This document shows, one piece after another, positions 9,287-14,365 of a stretch of 23,398 bases of DNA (position 1 is its first letter; every line of letters begins with the position of its first letter). Location: NCBI GenBank assembly GCA_046052065.1, contig JBJOND010000037.1, forward strand, positions 1-23,398, written 5' to 3'. The notes beneath the pieces are model-generated. The model had not been told where the DNA came from, searched no databases, and saw nothing but the letters and a program-made list of their open reading frames with translations. The stretch comes from CAINEC01 sp046052065 (GTDB lineage: Bacteria > Bacteroidota > Bacteroidia > AKYH767-A > OLB10). A program made the position numbers and the translations under genes.

Positions 9287-9456
9287 CGTAAAGGTAACGT
9301 TTGGGTAGTTGCTAAAATAGATAATCGAAACTACTTTTAATCATTTTCAAATTCTAAAGTGTCCAACATTTCAACCTTCAGTTGTTTACAACAACAAATA
9401 TTAATTGTAAAATTCGAACTAAATTATGGATGTAGTTAAACTGCTAATTCAACCTA

Positions 9457-11154
9457 CTATTGCCTAATAAATTCAAATCCACCAATTCGTAACCTTGTAT
9501 CAGATGAAAAACCGATAGGTAAAGAAGACACATAGCCTTGACCTTGATAATACTCATAAAAGAACATCCAAGAACCTGAGACTTTTCGAATTTGCCAACT
9601 GTCAAAGGTAGAACCGCCTTCATCAATTTCACAAGAATCCGGACAGGCTTGTTGAGCACCATAATTAATTGAAAATGCACCACTATAATTAAGCGTTAGA
9701 ATATCATCAGCAGTAAAAAATTGCCCGCAACAATTGGCAGTTGCAAAAGCTGGATCTTCTTTCCAAGCTCGACTACCACCACCAGTCATATATTGTAATA
9801 TGGTTAGACTATCATTTGCCGGATTCAATATTCCACTAATCGTTCCATTAACAGTACCCATGTTGGGTGCTGAATATTTAATATTAAATGTAAAAGGTAA
9901 TTGTGCTGTTAGATTTTGCTTTGTGAAGGTAACTTTAAAATCACCATCAGTCCTATCGACATTACTACTGATGCCACTTGGTGAAATACTTGTAATACTT
10001 AAATATTTGCTATTAACTTGCTTAGTATTTATTGAATAGGTAGCTATTTGATTGATTTCCCTTGGAGAAAAACTCAGAGAAAAAGGCAAGTAGCTCACCA
10101 ATTTATTCCAAGCTGTTTTTATCTGACTCATACCAGAAACTACTTTAGCCACATTAGGAACAGCACTATTTACATCATTATTATAAAGTGTTCTGTATTC
10201 TAATGTAATTGTTACTGGTTTTTTAACGCCGTTATCAAAACCTATTGAAGCTGTTTTTAACCCGATCATATTCTGAAAAGGAATTAAAATATTCTCATAA
10301 ATTTTAGAATACTCAATAGCTAAATTATCAACCATATTTACTATTAAACCTAAAGCTACACCAGATGTTATAGAACCTACAATTGGCCCCAAATAAAATG
10401 ATGCACCAGCAGCAGCAATGTATTTCAATGATTTATTTATAAACTGAGCCTTGGAGACTTCGAATTCTGCAATTAAATACGCTGTTTTTAATTCATAGTC
10501 ATCAACACCTGACAACTTCAGTTGATTCATAGAATATGTGAAATTGTCAACAATATTTTTAAATTCATCCATCCATTGTTTATTGGATTGAAGGAATTTT
10601 GCATAGACCATTTTATCTTGCGCAGAGGCTGCATTAAAATTATTCAAAGCTACATCTAAGTTGTTCTGAACTGCTTGAAGATCGGCAAGCAATAAATTCT
10701 TTTCTGAAATACTCAAAGAATCTGCATTTGCAATATTCTGCGCCTTTAGAGCATTGTACTCCGAAATATAATCATCAACATATTGTACAGGGTCTGCAAT
10801 TGTTGGAAGCGATACGACATTAAAAACCAAATTATAATCAGCGCCTCCAACTTGACATAGTAAAGTATGGCTTCCATCTTGTAATTCTGGAACACTAAAT
10901 CCAAGTCCATCATCTAGTCGATAAACCATGACATTTTGTACACCATCAATTAATCCTGTATAAACAGAATCAGTTAGTGTGATATTTACCACCTCGATTA
11001 AACTAATTTCATATGGTGACAACGTGTTTTTCACTAATCGAATAGCGCTACTTGGAGTATTTTCCAATTCATTAGTATCTTTCTGACAAGCTACAATTAG
11101 TAAAATCGTAAATAAAAATATTTTAAGTGGCAGTTTATTTAGTTTCATGTTCAT
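9457..11154 (-). CDS. Unrecognised lipoprotein: helical domain with hydrophobic segment plus C-terminal beta domain
   Basis: 565 residues. The signal peptide ends in the lipobox LIVAC (Cys23); translation may start at the ATG at 11154 or at a second one at 11148. Residues ~35-115 look like a beta-sandwich. Residues ~120-240 are charged and helical, with coiled-coil character (SEKNLLLADLQAVQNNLDVAL and on). A hydrophobic Gly/Ala-rich stretch follows at 244-275, then another amphipathic helix. The region to ~450 is beta-rich. The last ~110 residues start with TGGGSRAWKED, a wording seen in Bacteroidota lipocalin-like lipoprotein domains (LTGxxxKxW). They contain four Cys residues. Function unknown. 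A TAAATTTG on the minus strand at 11167-11174 fits the -7 promoter consensus. Confidence 0.8.
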   Translation of the reverse strand: MNMKLNKLPLKIFLFTILLIVACQKDTNELENTPSSAIRLVKNTLSPYEISLIEVVNITLTDSVYTGLIDGVQNVMVYRLDDGLGFSVPELQDGSHTLLCQVGGADYNLVFNVVSLPTIADPVQYVDDYISEYNALKAQNIANADSLSISEKNLLLADLQAVQNNLDVALNNFNAASAQDKMVYAKFLQSNKQWMDEFKNIVDNFTYSMNQLKLSGVDDYELKTAYLIAEFEVSKAQFINKSLKYIAAAGASFYLGPIVGSITSGVALGLIVNMVDNLAIEYSKIYENILIPFQNMIGLKTASIGFDNGVKKPVTITLEYRTLYNNDVNSAVPNVAKVVSGMSQIKTAWNKLVSYLPFSLSFSPREINQIATYSINTKQVNSKYLSITSISPSGISSNVDRTDGDFKVTFTKQNLTAQLPFTFNIKYSAPNMGTVNGTISGILNPANDSLTILQYMTGGGSRAWKEDPAFATANCCGQFFTADDILTLNYSGAFSINYGAQQACPDSCEIDEGGSTFDSWQIRKVSGSWMFFYEYYQGQGYVSSLPIGFSSDTRLRIGGFEFIRQ

Positions 11155-11378
11155 TTTTATTTAAAACAAATTTAAAATTTAAAAAAACTCGTTCCTAATA
11201 AAATCTTAACAAATAGGTGAAAAAAAATAAAAACCTCTTGTTGAAATGTAATTCTTTTAATTCCAACTGAAATTTATGTTTAAAATCAAAATAATAGTTC
11301 ATTAAATGATTAATAAGTAGCTCAAATTCAGCAATAAAGATGAATTACAAAAATCTTTTCAAAATATAATCATAAAAT

Positions 11379-11409
11379 TTTGCTTAAAATGCTTGAAATA
11401 CTATATTTG
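11379..11409 (+). promoter_or_regulatory. Promoter of tRNA-Asp
   Basis: TTTG at 11379-11382 and TATATTTG at 11402-11409 are separated by 19 bp. This matches the Bacteroidota housekeeping promoter (TTTG at -33, TAnnTTTG at -7). Transcription should begin around 11414-11418, some 30 bases before the mature tRNA. Confidence 0.8.
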
Positions 11410-11444
11410 CACCCCGCAATGAATGTAATATATCGTTGGGAAAC

Positions 11445-11518
11445 GGTTCGGTAGTTCAGCTGGTTAGAATACATGCCTGTCACGCATGGGGTCGCGGGTT
11501 CGAGTCCCGTCCGGACCG
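11445..11518 (+). tRNA. tRNA-Asp (anticodon GTC)
   Basis: The cloverleaf can be folded by eye. The acceptor stem is GGTTCGG / CCGGACC with one G-T pair and discriminator G. The D arm contains AGCTGGTTA, the anticodon stem is CATGC/GCATG with loop CTGTCAC (anticodon GTC), and the T arm is GCGGG-TTCGAGT-CCCGT. CCA is not fully encoded (CA follows the discriminator). The 3' 17 bases recur exactly at 13716-13732, making the gene the left attachment site of an inserted segment. The insertion leaves the tRNA intact. Confidence 0.97.
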
Positions 11519-11519
11519 C
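11503..11519 (+). repeat. attL-like direct repeat (tRNA-Asp 3' end)
   Basis: AGTCCCGTCCGGACCGC covers the 3' half of the T arm, the acceptor 3' strand and one base beyond the discriminator. It is repeated perfectly and in the same orientation at 13716-13732. A tRNA 3' end of this size is the classic core crossover site of tyrosine-recombinase elements. Confidence 0.85.
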
Positions 11520-11560
11520 AAAAGCCTTGTAAATCATTGATTTTCAAGGCTTTTGTTTTT
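11520..11560 (+). terminator. Terminator directly after tRNA-Asp
   Basis: The stem AAAAGCCTTG / CAAGGCTTTT (10 bp), one T-T mismatch, and a further 5 bp AAATC/GATTT around an ATT loop run into TTTTGTTTTT. It lies inside the inserted segment, so the element appears to supply the tRNA's present terminator. The likely original terminator is at 13748-13779. Confidence 0.85.
11527..11539 (+). repeat. Short direct repeat, left copy (possible recombinase arm site)
   Basis: TTGTAAATCATTG is repeated exactly at 13686-13698, just inside the right attachment repeat. The left copy is 7 bp inside attL and forms one arm and loop of the terminator hairpin. Its position at both element ends suggests an integrase or accessory-protein site; this is inference. 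Confidence 0.55.
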
Positions 11561-11592
11561 ATAAAAATTTTGCAATAGCCTGAATTTGCATC

Positions 11593-11607
11593 AAAATTAG
11601 CCCGAAT
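11593..11607 (+). repeat. AAAATTAGCCCGAAT direct repeat, left copy
   Basis: This 15-bp sequence occurs exactly at 11593-11607 and 13647-13661, both inside the attachment repeats and in the same orientation. Near the right copy are two shorter relatives, TTAGCCCGA (13619-13627) and AAGCCCGAAA (13630-13639). The function is unknown. The 11521-11799 region holds no gene I can support apart from these repeats and the abiE promoter region. Confidence 0.6.
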
Positions 11608-11727
11608 CGGGGTCGCGGAGCGCCTCTGGAATTAATAGTCTTGAAATTTTCTAATCAATACTCTTCCGTTAGCAAGAGAGGTGACAAACATTTTTTAAGT
11701 GGTTTACATATCATTATAAATTGGCAC

Positions 11728-11798
11728 TTTTAGTACCGTATTGTGAAAATATATAAACTTTTAAAGCTATAAGTTTAAAATTATTATTATTTTAGTAC
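11728..11798 (+). promoter_or_regulatory. Candidate abiE operator: paired TTTTAGTAC repeats
   Basis: TTTTAGTAC occurs at 11728-11736 and again at 11790-11798, ending one base before the abiEi start codon. Between them TAAACTT (11754-11760) and AAGTTTA (11771-11777) form a 7-bp inverted repeat with a 10-bp spacer. Characterised AbiEi antitoxins bind repeats in their own promoter and repress the operon, so these are the natural candidate sites. No consensus -33/-7 pair is evident. Confidence 0.4.
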
Positions 11799-11799
11799 T

Positions 11800-12582
11800 A
11801 TGAATACCGAAAAGCAATCGAAAATAAACCAACTTCTATCCATTCAACCTCCTGGCACAATCATGCAGTCGTTCTGGTTGAAGGAACAAGGATACAGTTT
11901 TGAACTACAAAAAAGGTACAAAAAAAGTCGTTGGCTTGAGTCTATTGGCACTGGAGCTTTGAAACGAGTGAATGATACTGTTTCCTACGAAGGCGCTTTA
12001 TACGCTTTACAAAAACAATCCAGGATGACTATTCATCCAGGAGGAAGAACAGCTCTTGCACTTTTGGGTATGGGGCATTTTATGGAATTTACGAATAGTC
12101 CAGTAGTTCTGTTTGGATCAAAAAACGATTACCTACCCTCTTGGTTTAAGAAACACGATTGGGATACAAAAATGAATTACCACGAAACGGAATTTCTTCC
12201 TGCTGAAAAATTCTTAGTAGAAAAGGAATTCAAAAATTTTGCAATCAACATTTCCAGTGCACCAAGAGCAATCATGGAATGCTTGTATTTAGTTCCGAAA
12301 GAACAAGATTTGATGGAGTGCTTTCATTTTATGGAAAGCATGAACAATGTGAGGCCGGATGTAGTTCAGCAATGCCTTGATAGTTGCCATTCCATCAAAG
12401 TGAAGAGGCTGTTTCTTTATTTAGCAGAGAAGGCAAATCACACTTGGTTCAAGAAACTGAACATCGATAAGATTGATTTAGGCACAGGGAAAAGAAGCGT
12501 AATCAGAAATGGAAGCTATAATTCGAAATATAAAATAACGATATCTAAAGAGCTCGAAGAAAATGGTGAGATTAGAATATAA
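11800..12582 (+). CDS. abiEi: AbiEi family antitoxin / transcriptional autoregulator (type IV TA system)
   Basis: 260 residues, cytoplasmic. The N-terminal ~90 residues (IQPPGTIMQSFWLKEQGYS ... SRWLESIGTGALKRV) form the winged-helix domain that binds the abiE operator. The following part (GGRTALALLGMGHF, residues ~80-93) is typical of AbiEi. The C-terminal domain ends in SIKVKRLFLYLAEKANHTWFKKL, a very characteristic AbiEi stretch. In studied systems the antitoxin antagonises the AbiEii toxin without forming a stable complex and represses the operon. The gene overlaps abiEii by 20 bp, so translation is probably coupled. It is the first gene inside the tRNA-Asp-bounded segment, where it acts as phage-defence cargo. 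Confidence 0.93.
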   Translation: MNTEKQSKINQLLSIQPPGTIMQSFWLKEQGYSFELQKRYKKSRWLESIGTGALKRVNDTVSYEGALYALQKQSRMTIHPGGRTALALLGMGHFMEFTNSPVVLFGSKNDYLPSWFKKHDWDTKMNYHETEFLPAEKFLVEKEFKNFAINISSAPRAIMECLYLVPKEQDLMECFHFMESMNNVRPDVVQQCLDSCHSIKVKRLFLYLAEKANHTWFKKLNIDKIDLGTGKRSVIRNGSYNSKYKITISKELEENGEIRI

Positions 12583-13468
12583 AAACCAAGTTAATCTTTT
12601 ATTAAGAATCTTACCTGAAATAGGAGAAGAGAATTGTTTTGCGCTGCATGGCGGAACAGCCATTAATTTGTTTTTACGCCAATTGCCAAGGCTTTCCGTA
12701 GATATCGATCTCACCTATCTCCCACTTGAAGATTTTGAAACATCGCAAGGTCATATCAATGAAGCCTTAAAAAGGATTGTTAAGAAAATTGAAAAAATAC
12801 TTCCTACCGCTAGAATTCAACACGATGAAAGAAGTTGTAAGTTGATAGTGAATGAAAAAAGCGCATCCGTAAAAGTGGAGGTTAGTCTAATGGGACGGGG
12901 AAGTATTTATGAGCCGGAATTAATGCCATTGTGTATAAAAGCACAAGCGGCGTTTGATGCTTTTGTTGAAGTAAAGGTTTTGAATTATGGTTTGCTTTTC
13001 GGAGGGAAAATATGTGCAGCATTAGACCGGCAACATCCGAGGGACTTGTTTGATGTGATGTACCTATTGAATTACGAAGGGTTCACTGATGAAGTTAAAT
13101 CTGGTTTCTTGTTTTACCTTTTATCGCATAGCAGACCAATACATGAGTTACTCGCTCCAAACATGAAAGATCAGCGCAATGTTATGGAAACGCAATTTTC
13201 TGGTATGACAGCAGAAAAGTTTTCCTACGATGACTATGAAAAAACAAGGGAGCTTCTATTAAAAGTTATTCATCAAAGGCTAAACGAAATTGACAAACTG
13301 TTTTTGCTAGGAGTTCTACAACTTGAACCCAATTGGACCGTCTATGATTTCAAAGATTATCCTGGAATTAAATGGAAGCTACAAAACCTCGCGAAATTGA
13401 AACAGGAAAACCCTGATAAGTACCAATCGATGATAAACCAGCTTCAAGCGGTGCTTTACAAACACTAG
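12563..13468 (+). CDS. abiEii: AbiEii family nucleotidyltransferase toxin (type IV TA system)
   Basis: 301 residues. It has the DNA-polymerase-beta-like nucleotidyltransferase core of AbiEii/DUF1814: HGGTA at 29-33, RLSVDIDL at 43-50 with the metal-binding pair Asp47/Asp49, KVEVS at 104-108, GGK at 147-149 and RDLFD at 160-164. All motifs are intact, so the toxin should be active. Relatives (including MenT-type toxins) transfer nucleotides, in some cases to tRNA, and stop translation during phage infection; the target here is unknown. The start lies inside abiEi. The TAG stop at 13466-13468 sits on top of the broken minus-strand LamG-like fragment, which hints that the 3' end of the cargo was joined to older sequence. 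Confidence 0.95.
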   Translation: MVRLEYKNQVNLLLRILPEIGEENCFALHGGTAINLFLRQLPRLSVDIDLTYLPLEDFETSQGHINEALKRIVKKIEKILPTARIQHDERSCKLIVNEKSASVKVEVSLMGRGSIYEPELMPLCIKAQAAFDAFVEVKVLNYGLLFGGKICAALDRQHPRDLFDVMYLLNYEGFTDEVKSGFLFYLLSHSRPIHELLAPNMKDQRNVMETQFSGMTAEKFSYDDYEKTRELLLKVIHQRLNEIDKLFLLGVLQLEPNWTVYDFKDYPGIKWKLQNLAKLKQENPDKYQSMINQLQAVLYKH

Positions 13469-13620
13469 AAGCTTAGTTGAATCAAGTTGTTGCTATATGC
13501 TGCAATATTAACTTCCACTTTGAAATTTGCATTGATAGTACTTGGAGTTGCAGAAGTATAAAGCTCCTATATTTCCTGTTGAGTGAGTGAGCCATTCCAA
13601 ACGGAGGCAAATACACCATT
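13465..13620 (-). pseudogene. Broken fragment of a secreted LamG-like protein
   Basis: Read leftward from about 13620, one frame gives NGVFASVWNGSLTQQEI, then an in-frame TAG (13567-13569), then ELYTSATPSTINANFKVEV and on to a stop at 13465-13467. The wording VWNGSLTQQEI-x-ELYTSA closely fits the end of LamG/concanavalin-like domains (WNRxLTxxEIxxLY) common in Bacteroidota T9SS cargo. There is no start codon, signal peptide or upstream domain: the frame degenerates before residue N. It is best read as a decayed remnant of a gene disrupted or carried by the element. A different minus-strand frame over the same bases is open but looks non-coding. Confidence 0.5.
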
Positions 13621-13646
13621 AGCCCGACAAAGCCCGAAACTCCAAA

Positions 13647-13661
13647 AAAATTAGCCCGAAT
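13647..13661 (+). repeat. AAAATTAGCCCGAAT direct repeat, right copy
   Basis: Exact second copy of 11593-11607. Two partial relatives lie just upstream (13619-13639), so the right end has a small cluster of GCCCGA motifs. Confidence 0.6.
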
Positions 13662-13685
13662 AAAAAATCGAGTAGCCATAATTGT

Positions 13686-13698
13686 TTGTAAATCATTG
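13686..13698 (+). repeat. Short direct repeat, right copy (possible recombinase arm site)
   Basis: TTGTAAATCATTG, exact copy of 11527-11539, lies 17 bp inside the right attachment repeat. A related half-site TTAATCAATTA follows at 13699-13709. Confidence 0.55.
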
Positions 13699-13715
13699 TT
13701 AATCAATTATTAAGT

Positions 13716-13732
13716 AGTCCCGTCCGGACCGC
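13716..13732 (+). repeat. attR-like direct repeat (duplicate of tRNA-Asp 3' end)
   Basis: AGTCCCGTCCGGACCGC is identical to 11503-11519. The bases before it (TTAAGT) do not continue the tRNA, so this is only the 3' fragment left by site-specific integration, not a second tRNA gene. Confidence 0.85.
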
Positions 13733-13734
13733 CA

Positions 13735-13815
13735 GTAATTAAAAGAGAAGCCACACAATAGTGTGGCTTTTTTGTTTTTAGCCAATCGGGCATCGACATA
13801 GTTGAATGCACGACT
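13735..13815 (+). repeat. Terminator-containing ~82-bp repeat unit, copy 1
   Basis: This unit recurs at 13995-14077 with only a few differences. It holds the 13748-13779 terminator followed by AATCGGGC and a small hairpin, TCGAC-ATA-GTTGA. It starts 2 bp after the right attachment repeat, so it is probably the original downstream flank of tRNA-Asp. Confidence 0.85.
13748..13779 (+). terminator. Intrinsic terminator, probable original tRNA-Asp terminator
   Basis: A perfect 9-bp stem AAGCCACAC / GTGTGGCTT with AATA loop is followed by TTTTTTGTTTTT. It lies 16 bp after the tRNA-derived repeat, the position expected for the terminator of tRNA-Asp before the island arrived. Confidence 0.85.
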
Positions 13816-13994
13816 TGGCGAAACAAAAAAAGGCGAAGCCTGATCTCTTTAATTAGTGGCCTAACCCCACCCTTTGGTCCGACGTCCTGTAGGAACCACT
13901 ACAGGACGTCAATCCCGCAATAATATAAAATCGTTTTGATCGATTGCTTCGGGTGAACACGGATCCGACGAAGACAATTCCATCCAAACCAATG
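13816..13994. repeat. Palindrome-rich spacer between the two terminator units
   Basis: No coding frame is convincing here. A perfect 12-bp inverted repeat GACGTCCTGTAG (13881-13892) / CTACAGGACGTC (13899-13910) has a 6-nt loop. AGGC-GAA-GCCT (13831-13841) forms a minus-strand terminator-like hairpin followed by T's. CCCG/CGGG and CAAT/ATTG pairs (13914-13921 with 13943-13953) could form a third, bulged stem. The compact palindromes suggest a REP-like or non-autonomous element. The rest of the gene-free stretch to 14365 holds the second repeat unit and an inverted repeat near 14239. Confidence 0.6.
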
Positions 13995-14077
13995 GTAAAT
14001 TAAAAAGAGAAGCCACACAATAGTGTGGCTTTTTTGTTTTTAGTCAATCGGGCTTCAACATAGTTGAATGTACGACT
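13995..14077 (+). repeat. Terminator-containing ~82-bp repeat unit, copy 2
   Basis: Second copy of 13735-13815, 260 bp further on. The second hairpin here reads TTCAAC-ATA-GTTGAA (perfect), where copy 1 has a G-T pair at one stem position. The sequence just before it (TCCATCCAAACCAATGG) loosely resembles a degraded tRNA 3' end, which is speculative. Confidence 0.85.
14010..14041 (+). terminator. Intrinsic terminator in repeat copy 2
   Basis: Same stem AAGCCACAC / GTGTGGCTT, AATA loop and T tract as 13748-13779. No gene ends just upstream of it, so it is probably present only because the whole unit was duplicated. Confidence 0.8.
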
Positions 14078-14238
14078 CGTCTATGAATTAGACCCAATCT
14101 TAAAAATTTAAACGGACCAGAAACTTAAAAGAGTGGTCAATTTGCTATAAGTTAGGTGGCGAAGTTCACGAAAGCTCTAATTTTCATTTATTCGCCCAAG
14201 ATTTTAATCGTTTTACCAAAATTTTTAAATAGTTGGCA

Positions 14239-14258
14239 GTTATAAAAGTTTTTATAAC
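14239..14258. repeat. Perfect 9-bp inverted repeat upstream of the Ig-repeat protein
   Basis: GTTATAAAA (14239-14247) and TTTTATAAC (14250-14258) flank a 2-bp spacer, 107 bp before the ATG at 14366. The near-continuous symmetry suits a dimeric regulator binding site better than a terminator, since there is no T tract after it. The remaining sequence in 14078-14365 shows no gene. Confidence 0.4.
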
Positions 14259-14365
14259 TAACGTTGCATCCGATTTAAAAATAGCGAGGTCTAATAATTT
14301 GCTATTCCCATTCCCAACAATCTTCTGAAAGATTGTATCACGTTACTAAATAATCAATTAAAAAA

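Larger units (their letters stand above)
11503..13732 (+). mobile_element. Integrase-less tRNA-Asp island carrying abiE
   Basis: The segment between the two 17-bp tRNA-Asp repeats is about 2.2 kb. It contains a terminator, abiEi-abiEii and a broken LamG-like fragment, with 13-bp and 15-bp direct repeats nested inside both ends in mirrored order. No integrase, excisionase or transposase is encoded. It could be a decayed integrative element or a satellite mobilised by a recombinase encoded elsewhere. The DNA just right of the right repeat contains a terminator that would suit the tRNA in its uninserted state, which supports insertion at this point. Confidence 0.7.

Noticed and set aside
13482..13706. 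74-residue minus-strand gene
   Set aside because: Its frame has no recognisable domain or signal peptide and crosses the att-proximal repeats; a different frame over the same bases shows the LamG-like remnant.
13716..13732. Second tRNA-Asp gene
   Set aside because: Only the 3' 17 bases match; the upstream sequence does not form the rest of a tRNA.
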